DNA from: Streptomyces lasiicapitis
Lineage (GTDB): Bacteria; Actinomycetota; Actinomycetes; Streptomycetales; Streptomycetaceae
Reading direction: 5' to 3'
NCBI RefSeq assembly: GCF_014646335.1
Contig: NZ_BMNG01000001.1
Location: forward strand, 426,235 to 490,234
Length of the DNA: 64,000 nt
Under the pieces are notes generated by a model. The model saw only the letters and a program-made list of their open reading frames with translations, had not been told where the DNA came from and did not search any database. Of this stretch, positions 54,712 to 62,442 are shown piece by piece. Each line of letters opens with the position of its first letter. Position 1 is the stretch's first letter. Position numbers and translations under genes: made by a program.

Positions 54712-56319
54712 TCAGTCGATGACTGGAGGCACAACCCGGCGACCGTCCTGCCGCCAGACCTCCTGGTCCTCGGTGAGGTAGTCGGGTCTGTCACGCCGCT
54801 CGTCGTCACGTCGCGTGGCTGACGGCCGAGGGGTACTCAACGGCATGCCGTTGCGCCCGGTGGGGCTGGAAGCGGACCCGCCGCCTGCGGGGTTCCTGCC
54901 CTGCCCGAGGCCTGAGCCACCCGATGTGAACCCTCGTGCATCGCCCGCACGCCCTTGCTGCCGCGGCTGTCCGCCTACAACACCACTGCCCGGGCCCATT
55001 GGGCCTCGTCCAACTACCGGTCCTCTCGCGCCGGTACCCGCGTTGGGGCCGCCGATGGCCGAACCTCGTGGCAGCCCGCCGGGCGTCGAGGGTGCGGGTC
55101 GGCCGCCGACGATCCCGTCGCGGCCCGCCGAAGGCCCGGGCGGTGCCCCGCCCGCCCGGCCGGGAGGCAACGTCGGCGTGCCGCCGACCACGGGCCGTGT
55201 CGGACCGGGCGAATTCGGAGGCACAGGTGGGCCACCGGCCGGGGCGCGTCCGGGAACAGGCCCGGTCGGTCCCGGGCCCGGCTGTGTCGGGGGACGCCCA
55301 CCGGTCGGCATCGCGCGCCCCGGGCCCGGCGGCATCGCGGGATTCACGGGCAGCCGCGGGCCGCCCAAAGTCGGCGGGAATACGCCCGTCGGCTGGGCTG
55401 TGCCGCCGTCAGGCCTACCGCTGCTCGGCGGGCCGCCGGGGTTGGCCGGAGGCGCCGACGGTGCCTGAGGCAGCGTCGATGTCCCGTCGATCTCGACGCC
55501 CACGGGCTCGACAGCCACAGGCCCGACGCCCCCGGGGCCCGGGGCCTGGGGCACGGAGGTCCGCTGAGCCGTGCCCGGCCCATCGGGCCCACCGCCCATC
55601 CCTCCGGAAGGGGCCACGTTCTCGGCCGATGACGGCGGCAACCCGACCGCGGACGGCCCTCCCGCCGCGACGGCGGCAGGCGACGACGGCGACAGCGCGG
55701 CACCACGCCATTCGGATGAGGGCGCTTCGGACTGGCGAAAATGCTGCGGCCCCGGCTGAACCGCCTCCGGCAACGGCCGAAACCGAGGCCTCTCCAACCC
55801 CTCCAACTGCTGCGCCGACAACTGATACGCCTGCCCCAGCTTGCGCATCTCCGCCGCGGCCTCCTGCCGCACCTTCTCCTTGCCCTCCGCGATCCGCGCC
55901 AGCTCATCCGCCGACTTGGCGCCGACCACCCGCGCGTCCGGGTCATTGGGCGCGGACTGGGCCGCCTTCAAGTTGCCCTCCGCGCCGGCCTTGTCGCGCG
56001 GGATCGACGCCTGGGCTGTGGCGATCGCCTCCGAAGCACGGGCGAGCCACTTCGCGGAGTCCTCGCTGAAGTCCCCCAGGCGGTGTGTGGTGTTGGCCAG
56101 TTGACCGCTCCAGGTGCGGAACGCGTTCGCGCCCTCGCCCTTCCACCGCACCCACTGCGGGCGCACCTTCAGCTCGTCCGCGATCTTGCGGATCTCCGTG
56201 GCCGCGGCGACGAGCCGGTCGGCGGCCGCCTGGACGACGCCGCCGTTCGCCTGGTCCAGCCACGCCAGCATCTGCTCGTGGCTCATGGACTCGAACGAGG
56301 TGCCCCCTCCGTCGCCCAT
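54712..56319 (-). CDS. WXG-containing, proline/glycine-rich PPE-like protein
   Basis: 535 residues. The first 170 form a helical hairpin with WKGEGANAF (W-x-G), like PPE/WXG N-termini. From about 180 the chain is a low-complexity Pro/Gly tail (GGPPSSGRPDGGTAQPTG, MPPGPGRAMPTGGRPP) and ends in DYLTEDQEVWRQDGRRVVPPVID. That VWRQ...PPVID end is common in streptomycete T7SS-linked proteins. Its ATG shares a base with the stop of the Esx-like gene upstream (TGATG). It is probably an exported surface protein or a structural partner. Confidence 0.85.
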   Translation of the reverse strand: MGDGGGTSFESMSHEQMLAWLDQANGGVVQAAADRLVAAATEIRKIADELKVRPQWVRWKGEGANAFRTWSGQLANTTHRLGDFSEDSAKWLARASEAIATAQASIPRDKAGAEGNLKAAQSAPNDPDARVVGAKSADELARIAEGKEKVRQEAAAEMRKLGQAYQLSAQQLEGLERPRFRPLPEAVQPGPQHFRQSEAPSSEWRGAALSPSSPAAVAAGGPSAVGLPPSSAENVAPSGGMGGGPDGPGTAQRTSVPQAPGPGGVGPVAVEPVGVEIDGTSTLPQAPSAPPANPGGPPSSGRPDGGTAQPTGVFPPTLGGPRLPVNPAMPPGPGRAMPTGGRPPTQPGPGPTGPVPGRAPAGGPPVPPNSPGPTRPVVGGTPTLPPGRAGGAPPGPSAGRDGIVGGRPAPSTPGGLPRGSAIGGPNAGTGARGPVVGRGPMGPGSGVVGGQPRQQGRAGDARGFTSGGSGLGQGRNPAGGGSASSPTGRNGMPLSTPRPSATRRDDERRDRPDYLTEDQEVWRQDGRRVVPPVID

Positions 56320-56819
56320 CAGATCGTCCCTCCCGCGTCGCCCGCCGCCCGATCCGCCGGTCCACGGTCCGCCCGGCCCGGCTTCTCCCCGCCCCCGGCA
56401 ATCCCGTATCGCTCAGAGATCCCCGCGCTGATCTCCGCCATGCGATCGCGAATGTCCTCGTCGACGTTCCGATAGCCCTTGTGCGAGGCGAGGACCGCGA
56501 TGCCCATGCCCTCTATGGAGTCGGACAGCAGCTTGGACAGGGTCTCGAGTTCGGTGATCACCGTTTCGTACGCGCCGAAGAGCCCGGCGGCCTCGGCCCA
56601 GGCCCCGTCCCCGCCGCCGAACTGGGCGCGTGCGAGCTGCTCTTGACCCACCTCGGCCGGGCCGGCCGGTGACCCTTTGAGGTCCCGGATCAGATCGTCG
56701 ACGCGCTGCTGGAACCTGACGAAGGACGAGAACTCCGTGGCCACATCGGCGGCGGCCTCCCGCGCGCTGCCGAGCACATCCGGCATCCACGACGAATCGC
56801 CTGACTTCTCTGACGCCAC
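56319..56819 (-). CDS. Esx-like small helical protein
   Basis: 166 residues from a GTG at 56819 (an in-frame TTG is 3 bases upstream), with AGGGG before it. Two main helices surround GDGAWAEAAGLFGAYETV. The end is a Pro/Gly/Arg tail (GEKPGRADRGPADRAAGDAGG). It is the first gene of the 56.8-50.2 kb operon and most likely the heterodimer partner of the WXG protein next to it, by analogy with EsxA/EsxB or PE/PPE pairs. Confidence 0.75.
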   Translation of the reverse strand: MASEKSGDSSWMPDVLGSAREAAADVATEFSSFVRFQQRVDDLIRDLKGSPAGPAEVGQEQLARAQFGGGDGAWAEAAGLFGAYETVITELETLSKLLSDSIEGMGIAVLASHKGYRNVDEDIRDRMAEISAGISERYGIAGGGEKPGRADRGPADRAAGDAGGTI

Positions 56820-57165
56820 CAATCCCACCCCTGGAGTGACCAAAGCCTGACTGCGTAGCTATCGCGAACTACTGCGCAACTCTAGCCACGGGATATGACA
56901 GTTCGCAGCCAGGTGATCACCCATACGATCAGGTTCAGGCCAGGACTTGGTGCCGTGGGCCCAGCGGAGCTCTGCGTACGGCTGCCCGCACACCCGCGAC
57001 CGGCCCCTTTGAGACAAAGCCCGGCTCCTTCGCCGGTCGGCGTGGCCTGGGCTCAACGTCGGTGAGCAGTCGCCCACTTGAGTGAGTGCGGCAGCGCCGC
57101 GAACGCGTCCACGCGATGGATGGCGTCCTGCTGCTTGAAGCGTTCATCTGCATGGAACAAACGGC
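56820..57165. other. 346-base gap ahead of the T7-like operon
   Basis: No gene could be supported. The minus-strand start of the Esx-like operon is here, so a promoter is expected; none with clear hexamers was found. Short frames of up to 72 codons exist but show no family motif. Confidence 0.5.
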
Positions 57166-57639
57166 CTAGGACCGTCGCCGCGTCACCAATGCAACTGCCG
57201 TCCCGATCCCCGCGAAAACCAGGCCGATCCCACCGAAGATCAGCGGCAGCAGCCACAGCGAGGCGAACCCATTGATCCGCGCGTCTTCGGGGGAATCCGA
57301 GCGGTAGAGCACCTCGACCCGCTCACCCTCCTCGTACGCCGGTGGTTTGGAACCCGTGGAGTCCCGGAACGTCCTCCGCTGGCCATCCGCCGACGTGAAC
57401 TCGACCACCGGGTATGCCGCGGACTCGTCGTTCACCCGCCTCTTGCGAGATGCACCGCTGTCGTCGTCGCTCCGCCACTCCAGGGCCACCACCGTGCCCC
57501 GGGCACGGTCCGCATTTGCCAAGAACGAGACCGACACCCCCGCCAGGATCAGCCCGATGACCAAGAACAGCGTCCCGAACACGATCGTCCCGAAAGTGAC
57601 CCACCAGCGGACACCCCTCCCACGCACCTGCACCTGCAC
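57166..57639 (-). CDS. DUF3592 membrane protein
   Basis: 157 residues from a GTG at 57639 with GAGGGGG upstream. A first helix (FGTIVFGTLFLVIGLILAGVSVSFL), a beta-rich extracytoplasmic DUF3592 domain (GTVVALEW, YPVVEFTSADGQRRTFRDS, PPAYEEGERVEVLYRSDSPEDARI) and a second helix near the C-terminus (LPLIFGGIGLVFAGIGTAVAL). This small two-helix family is common in streptomycetes and its function is unknown. It lies between the two oppositely directed T7-like sets. Confidence 0.88.
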   Translation of the reverse strand: MQVQVRGRGVRWWVTFGTIVFGTLFLVIGLILAGVSVSFLANADRARGTVVALEWRSDDDSGASRKRRVNDESAAYPVVEFTSADGQRRTFRDSTGSKPPAYEEGERVEVLYRSDSPEDARINGFASLWLLPLIFGGIGLVFAGIGTAVALVTRRRS

Positions 57640-57902
57640 GCCGCCCCCTCAGCCGTCCGGAGTGCCAGGGACGCTATCCCAGATATCCCGGTCGCCTTGC
57701 TTCCGCCCCAGGCGATTGGGCAACGGACCGCCGTTCAGGAACCGTTCGCCCCGCCCAGTTGCTTGAGGACTCGGACTGTGTGCACCGCGGACCGAAGGCA
57801 TCACGCCGATCGAAGTCTCAAAGATCCCTTTCGCAATGCGAATACGGTTGCGTACCTTGCGCTGGAGACAGCAGGTACTCAAGGGGATGGACGAGGGTCC
57901 GC

Positions 57903-58340
57903 ATGACTGGGAACGAGGGGGCGCGGAGCGCGGAGGGCGCTCCCACCACGGAGCCCGCAGGTATGCGGCTCAACAAGGTTCCTCCTATTGACGGAGGCCG
58001 AGGCGGCACACCGGACCTGGCGTCGGTTCCGTCGGAGAAGAGGGCCGCGGCCAACGCCATAGAGCTGCATCTGGAGCCCGACACCAAGAAGGCCGGCAGC
58101 TCGGCCGAGGACCGAACCGGCACCGCGGTCAAGGAGTTCAACGCCAAGGACGGCCACGGCTGGGCCACCTCCCGCGCCTTGAAGAAGGCTCATACGGCCT
58201 GGGAGGACCAGGTCGCCGCGCTGATGAGACGGCTGGCGAGCGACAAGGCTGCGCTGCGCGCCACCGCGACGACCCTCCGCAGCAGCGACCTCGCGACCGG
58301 CTCGCAGATCCGCCGGCCGTCCCCCCTCGATCAGTACTGA
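57903..58340 (+). CDS. Small helical WXG-type protein, first gene of the plus-strand T7-like set
   Basis: 145 residues from an ATG at 57903. A disordered N-terminus (to about 60) is followed by a single long helix region with the turn KAHTAWEDQVAALMRRLASDKAALRATATTLRSSD, typical of Streptomyces Esx/T7SS companion proteins, and an end RPSPLDQY. It is 28 bases from the 433-residue gene and probably is its partner. The 263 bases upstream carry no recognised site. Confidence 0.72.
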   Translation: MTGNEGARSAEGAPTTEPAGMRLNKVPPIDGGRGGTPDLASVPSEKRAAANAIELHLEPDTKKAGSSAEDRTGTAVKEFNAKDGHGWATSRALKKAHTAWEDQVAALMRRLASDKAALRATATTLRSSDLATGSQIRRPSPLDQY

Positions 58341-58368
58341 TCAGCGCTCGCATCAACCCGGGGGCCCT

Positions 58369-59670
58369 GTGCCGACGTACAACGAGATCATGACCACGGA
58401 TCTGTCGCAGCTGACCACGGTCGCGAATGCGTGGGACGCCATGGCGGCCAAGTTCGACCGTCTGGAAAGGCAGTACAAGAAGGACGTCCACGGTCTCACG
58501 GTGCGTCCGAGTTGGGTCGGCCTGAGCGCACAGGCGGCCGGCAAGCGGTTCGACGCCACGCGGCGCGAGTACCAGGCGGCCCAGACGGAGGCGAAGGCCG
58601 TCGCCTCCCTGTTGCGCGACGCCTACGACGTGTTCGCCGACCTCCGTGACCGACTCAAGACCACCCGGGATGCGGCGGTCGACCAGGGCCTGAAGGTCTC
58701 CGGCCGGGGCATCGTCACCTTCGACTTCGACAAACTCAACGACAGCGAGCGCAACGCGTACGCCCACGACCGCAGCTACCAGCAGGCCGTCGCTGCCAGA
58801 GTGGGCGAGTGGGCCGAAGCCATCGACCGGGTGGTCAAGGCGGTCACGGAAGCCGATAATCGCGTCAAGATCGCTCTCGAAACGGCAGTCGTGGACTCCA
58901 ACGTGCACGACGGCGTCGGCTTCAACGCGCGCGCCGAGGGCGACTTGGACAAGGTCAAGCCGGAGACGGCCGCCGATACCGGCACGCGATCCAACGGGTG
59001 GAGGCCGGACGTCGGCGCGTCCGCTACCGGGGTCGGCTACGGCAAGCAGGGCATGGCCAAGGCCTATGTCGACGTCGGCCATGCGACCAAGGAAGGATCA
59101 GTGGCTTACGGACCGCTGAAGCTCTCCGGGATCGGCGACTCTTACGCTGGCGGCAGGGCCTCCGCGAGCGCCGGCATAGGAGACTCGGGGATCTCCGGCA
59201 CCGCCGAGGTGTCCGGAGGAGCTCGGGGGCTGGCCGAAGGCCGTGTCGGATTCGGACCCTTCAGTCCGTACGGCCGTGCGACGGGGTTCGCCGGTGGCGA
59301 GGCCGGGGTCAACGCCGGCGTCGGCTCGGACGGAGTCGGTATCGGCGGGGAGGCATTCGGCGGGGCGAAGGGCAGCGTGACCAAAGGTACAGAGACAGCT
59401 GGGGTCGGCTTCGGTGTGACGGCCGAGGGATGGGTTGGCCCTGGCGCGGAGGTCGGCTTGTTCTCCAAGGACGATGACGGCAAGTACCATTTCGGCGCCA
59501 AAGTCGGCGTCTCCCCCATTATCGGGGGCGCGGTGGGCTTCGAGTTCACCGTCGATCCCGACAAGGTGGCCGACGCCGCGGGCGGTGCGGCCGATGCCCT
59601 GGGCGACGGAGTCGACGCAGGCAAGAGGTTCGTCGGTTCGGTCAAGGACGGCATTGGCGGCCTGCTCTGA
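58369..59670 (+). CDS. WXG-like protein with glycine-rich C-terminal domain, T7SS effector candidate
   Basis: 433 residues from a GTG at 58369. Residues 1-180 are helical (WDAMAAKFDRLERQYKKDVHG, RPSWVGLSAQAAGKRFDATRREYQAA with a W-x-G turn). Residues 215-400 are a glycine-rich, beta-type sequence with loosely repeated 20-residue units ending in G (ASASAGIGDSGISG, GEAGVNAGVGSDGVG, KTGTETAGVGFGVT-type). The last 40 residues return to helix (DADGAADALGDGVDAGKRF-like). It has no signal peptide. WXG N-terminus plus repeat domain is the layout of exported type VII substrates. No catalytic motif is recognised. Confidence 0.72.
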   Translation: MPTYNEIMTTDLSQLTTVANAWDAMAAKFDRLERQYKKDVHGLTVRPSWVGLSAQAAGKRFDATRREYQAAQTEAKAVASLLRDAYDVFADLRDRLKTTRDAAVDQGLKVSGRGIVTFDFDKLNDSERNAYAHDRSYQQAVAARVGEWAEAIDRVVKAVTEADNRVKIALETAVVDSNVHDGVGFNARAEGDLDKVKPETAADTGTRSNGWRPDVGASATGVGYGKQGMAKAYVDVGHATKEGSVAYGPLKLSGIGDSYAGGRASASAGIGDSGISGTAEVSGGARGLAEGRVGFGPFSPYGRATGFAGGEAGVNAGVGSDGVGIGGEAFGGAKGSVTKGTETAGVGFGVTAEGWVGPGAEVGLFSKDDDGKYHFGAKVGVSPIIGGAVGFEFTVDPDKVADAAGGAADALGDGVDAGKRFVGSVKDGIGGLL

Positions 59671-59718
59671 TGTACGAGTTGCTTCCGATGCAGCGTGCCC
59701 ATGGAGGGAAGACCTGAG

Positions 59719-60213
59719 ATGGCCGCGACACTGCCCGTGCCGATGGAAGGCCGACTGCCGGAGGGCTGGCACCCGGCTTCCCCTGGCCAGGTCGGCGCTC
59801 CGGACGTGGCCTTCGTCGCACTGCGTCCGCCGCCCGACGCCGGGTTCACCTCCAACATCACCGTCGACGGCGAGTACCGGCCGGACGGCGCGACGCTGGC
59901 AGAAATCGCCGACGAGTCCGTACGGAGCATGTGCGAGGTCGCCGACTCGGTGACGGTGGACGAGCGCCACGAGGTAGGGTCCGCCGACGCGCCCGCCCTG
60001 ACACAGGTGCTGTCCTTCTCCGCGGTCACCGACGGCGTACGCCGTGACCTCGCGCAGACCCAGATCTATCTGGCCATGCTCGACATCAACGATCCGAGTG
60101 AACGCGCGGTGATCAGACTGACCCTGACCACCACAACGGCCCAACACAGCAGCGTACTTGGCGACTTCCAGCAGTTCATACGCAGCGTTCGCCCTGACAC
60201 TGGGATGGTGTGA
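59719..60213 (+). CDS. LpqN/DUF1795-like soluble protein of the T7-like set
   Basis: 164 residues from an ATG at 59719 with GGAGGGAAG upstream. The pattern LPEGWHPASPGQVGAPDVAFVALRPPPDAGFTSNITVDG ... LTQVLSFSAV ... QQFIRSVRP is the PsbP/Mog1 (DUF1795, LpqN) fold, without a signal sequence. Cytoplasmic members act as chaperone-like partners of exported proteins, a role that would fit its place behind the WXG effector candidate. This is inferred from context. Confidence 0.72.
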   Translation: MAATLPVPMEGRLPEGWHPASPGQVGAPDVAFVALRPPPDAGFTSNITVDGEYRPDGATLAEIADESVRSMCEVADSVTVDERHEVGSADAPALTQVLSFSAVTDGVRRDLAQTQIYLAMLDINDPSERAVIRLTLTTTTAQHSSVLGDFQQFIRSVRPDTGMV

Positions 60214-60217
60214 CCCG

Positions 60218-60727
60218 ATGGGCCTCTTCGACAAACTGACCGGCACGAAACGTCCCATCGGTAACGTCACGCCCCGTCCCGTCGAGGACGTCCGGACTGC
60301 GCTACTCGGCCTGAACAGGCCGAACATCCCGTGGGTCGTACGCGAGGGCGAACCCGATCGAACAGTCCTGGTGGCGGAGTGGCGGCTGATGGAGCCCGCA
60401 TGGCGGGACTTCTTCGTCAGGCGCCAACTGAGCCTCAAACTGCGCGTCACGATGCGCCTGGCAGCGAACAGCCACGAGGTCCGTGCCCTGGAGGAGCAGT
60501 GGAAGATCACGTGGGTCGGTAACCCGCCTATGCCCTCGGCGAGTGAGTACGGCCGAGGACCGTCAAGGACGGTGTACCGGCAAGGATCCATCGGCCGGGG
60601 AGGCAACGGCCGTGTTCGATCCGCGGGGACAACCTTGTACGACACTGCGGACTTCAAGGATCCCCTGCGGAACACGGTGCTGCGGGCGGGTTGGGTGTGG
60701 CGTGGGGTGTTGTTCGGCAAGGTGTGA
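60218..60727 (+). CDS. Hypothetical protein, last gene of the plus-strand T7-like set
   Basis: 169 residues, ATG 4 bases after the preceding stop, so co-translated. It is mixed alpha/beta with the pattern VVREGEPDRTVLVAEWRLMEPAWRDFFVRRQLSLKLRVTMRLAANSHEVRALEEQWKITWVG. Its end is GWVWRGVLFGKV. The VAEWR-EPAW---F repeated Trp pattern occurs in other small streptomycete T7-associated proteins, but no family name is certain. Confidence 0.7.
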   Translation: MGLFDKLTGTKRPIGNVTPRPVEDVRTALLGLNRPNIPWVVREGEPDRTVLVAEWRLMEPAWRDFFVRRQLSLKLRVTMRLAANSHEVRALEEQWKITWVGNPPMPSASEYGRGPSRTVYRQGSIGRGGNGRVRSAGTTLYDTADFKDPLRNTVLRAGWVWRGVLFGKV

Positions 60728-60799
60728 CTGGCAATCGGACGGCTGAACATGGCCGGATGCGCACTGGCCGGCCGCCCAAGCTGCCGCCACCAGGCGAGT

Positions 60800-61140
60800 A
60801 CGGTGCCGCGCGGCGGCGGGCGTCGCAGGCGGCGGCCAGGCGGGGGTGCGTGTGCCTCGGGTGGTCGTCGTACGCGATCAACCGGAGGGCGCCGTCGCGG
60901 TACCGCAGGGAGAGGTAGACGTCCGACGTGGCAGTGAACTGGCATGCCGTGGCCGTCAGTTCGGCGACCGCCTGCGTCGCCGGGTCCGCCAGCGCCGCGA
61001 GCCCGTGCGCGGTCAGCACGGTTCGGGTTGCCACGCGGGCGATCGCCGGGGACGTGAGGGCGGAGGGGAACGTGAGGCTGTAGGCGAGATCGTCGGGAGC
61101 GGGCGCGGAGTGGGCTCTGCGGGTGGGGCAGATCGTACGG
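60800..61140 (-). pseudogene. Remnant of a GHKL ATP-binding regulator
   Basis: One frame reads PDDLAYSLTFPSALTSPAIARVATRTVL, then AVAELTATACQFTATSDVYLSLRYRDGALRLIAYDDHPRHTHPRLAAACDARRRAA, the core of the streptomycete anti-sigma-factor-like HATPase family. The start codon is lost (no ATG/GTG/TTG near 61140). After RRRAA the sequence diverges, so the C-terminal ATP lid is gone too. It lies head-to-head with a fragment of a DUF5753 regulator, and the two together look like the scar of a deletion. Confidence 0.7.
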
Positions 61141-61145
61141 GTGAC

Positions 61146-61384
61146 GTGCTGGTCATTCCGTTCTCGGCGGGTACGTTCCCGGGGTCCGGCCAGACGGTCA
61201 ACTACCTGCACGGACCGGTGCCCCAGCTCGACACCGTGCAGGTCGACAGTTCGCGCGGCTGGAACTCCTCGGCGGCGAGGCCCAGTTGTCGAAACACTGG
61301 GCACACCTGGACTGGATGGAGCGCATCGCCCTACCGCCCACGGCGTCCCGCGACTTCATCCGCGGCATCGCCCACGCCCTGTGA
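61146..61384 (+). pseudogene. 3' remnant of an HTH-DUF5753 regulator, frameshifted
   Basis: Starts abruptly with VLVIPFSAGTFPGSGQTV and VPQLDTVQVDSSRG, matching the last third of the intact regulator at 30757-31608 (VIPTSIGAFPGAGHA, VPQLDTVQLDSA). Near 61257 the homology moves to the next frame (LELLGGEAQLSKHWAHLDWMERIALPPTASRDFIRGIAHAL), ending at 61384. The HTH and two thirds of DUF5753 are missing. The DUF397-like partner behind it is intact. Confidence 0.85.
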
Positions 61385-61395
61385 GGAGAACCCCT

Positions 61396-61590
61396 ATGTC
61401 CGACATTACGTGGGAAGAACCGTTCTGCGGCGAGGGAGCCAGCTGCTTCCGCCTCGGCACCGACCCCCAAGGCAACGCCTACATCGCCATAGCCGGCCAA
61501 GAGGACACCTACCTGACCGACACGCGCGAAGCGCTCCGCACCCTCATCCGCGACATCAAGGCGGGCAAGGCGGACCATCTCCTCCAGTGA
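61396..61590 (+). CDS. Orphan DUF397-like small protein
   Basis: 64 residues, ATG with GAGGAGAA upstream. Near-identical to the protein at 31624-31815: WEEPFCGEG-xCFRLGTD-xGNAYI, YLTDTREALxTLIRDIKAGKADHLL. It keeps its own ribosome-binding site although its cognate regulator is destroyed, so it might now act on the regulator at 30757, if expressed at all. Confidence 0.85.
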   Translation: MSDITWEEPFCGEGASCFRLGTDPQGNAYIAIAGQEDTYLTDTREALRTLIRDIKAGKADHLLQ

Positions 61591-61681
61591 GCGCAGCCTC
61601 CCCCAGTGAGCGCAGCGATGAGTTTCCCCGGCCCGGGCAGTCTCACCACCGATGTCGACCACGACGACACAGGAGGAACAC

Positions 61682-62332
61682 GTGGCTCAGCAGCTACTGA
61701 GGGTCCAGAACTTCAACGTCTCGAGCGACGGGATCGGTGCCGGCGAGGACCAGAGCCTGGAGAATCCGTTCGGCCTCGCCGTCGATCCAGGGAGGCTGTT
61801 CGCCTGGGCGGGTGCCACCGCGAGCTGGCCCATGCGTACCGACCCCGGGGGGAGCCGGGGCCTGGACGACTACCTCACGCGGGACTACGCGCGCAACATC
61901 GGTGCCGAGATCATGGGCCGCAACAAGTTCGGGCCGCAGCGCGGGCCCTGGAACGACCATGAGTGGCGCGGCTGGTGGGGGGACGAGCCCCCGTTCCGGA
62001 CCCCGGTGTTCGTCATGACGCACCACAAGCGTCCGTCGTTCACGCTGTCCGACACCACGTTCCACTTCGTGGACGGCGACCCGGCCGCCGTCCTGGCGCA
62101 GGCGCGGGAGGCGGCTGCGGGTAAGGACGTACGGCTCGGCGGCGGGGTCACCACCATCCGGGAGTTCCTCGACGCCGACCTCGTCGACACCATGCATGTG
62201 GCGGTCTCGCCGCTGAAGCTCGGGGCTGGACTACGACTCTGGGAGTCCCCGGACGAGTTGCTCGACCGGTTCCATCTCGACGTCGTGCCCAGCCCGAGCG
62301 GCGTGACACACCACCTGTTCTGGAGAAGGTGA
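61682..62332 (+). CDS. Dihydrofolate reductase-family (RibD C-terminal) protein
   Basis: 216 residues from a GTG at 61682 with AGGAGG upstream. RibD-C/DHFR-like fold: VQNFNVSSDGIGAGEDQS at the N-terminus, then GAEIMGRNKFG, FVMTHHKRPSF, the nucleotide-binding VRLGGGVTTIREFL and the DLVDTMHVAVSPLKLGAG-RLW C-terminal motif. These stand-alone members are NADPH-dependent reductases of unknown substrate, distinct from true folate enzymes. It converges on the vWA gene. Confidence 0.88.
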   Translation: MAQQLLRVQNFNVSSDGIGAGEDQSLENPFGLAVDPGRLFAWAGATASWPMRTDPGGSRGLDDYLTRDYARNIGAEIMGRNKFGPQRGPWNDHEWRGWWGDEPPFRTPVFVMTHHKRPSFTLSDTTFHFVDGDPAAVLAQAREAAAGKDVRLGGGVTTIREFLDADLVDTMHVAVSPLKLGAGLRLWESPDELLDRFHLDVVPSPSGVTHHLFWRR

Positions 62333-62397
62333 GAGAAGGTGACGCGACGGCCCGCTCAGGGGTTTCGGTATTGCCCCATGCGGGCGGGCCATCCATT

Positions 62398-62442
62398 TCA
62401 GAGCCTGATTCAGCGCGTGATTCAGCGCGTGCTTCAGAGCAT
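62398..62442. repeat. 12-bp tandem repeat carrying four in-frame TGA codons
   Basis: About four copies of a 12-bp unit (GATTCAGCGCGT in its two perfect copies, 62407-62418 and 62419-62430). Because 12 is a multiple of 3, each adds a TGA in the frame of the minus-strand vWA gene: 62434-62436, 62422-62424, 62410-62412 and 62398-62400. Confidence 0.9.

Noticed and set aside
56820..57165. Degraded transposase between the T7-like operon and the DUF3592 gene
   Set aside because: Short frames of up to 72 codons exist, but no DDE, HUH or serine recombinase motif and no terminal inverted repeats were found.
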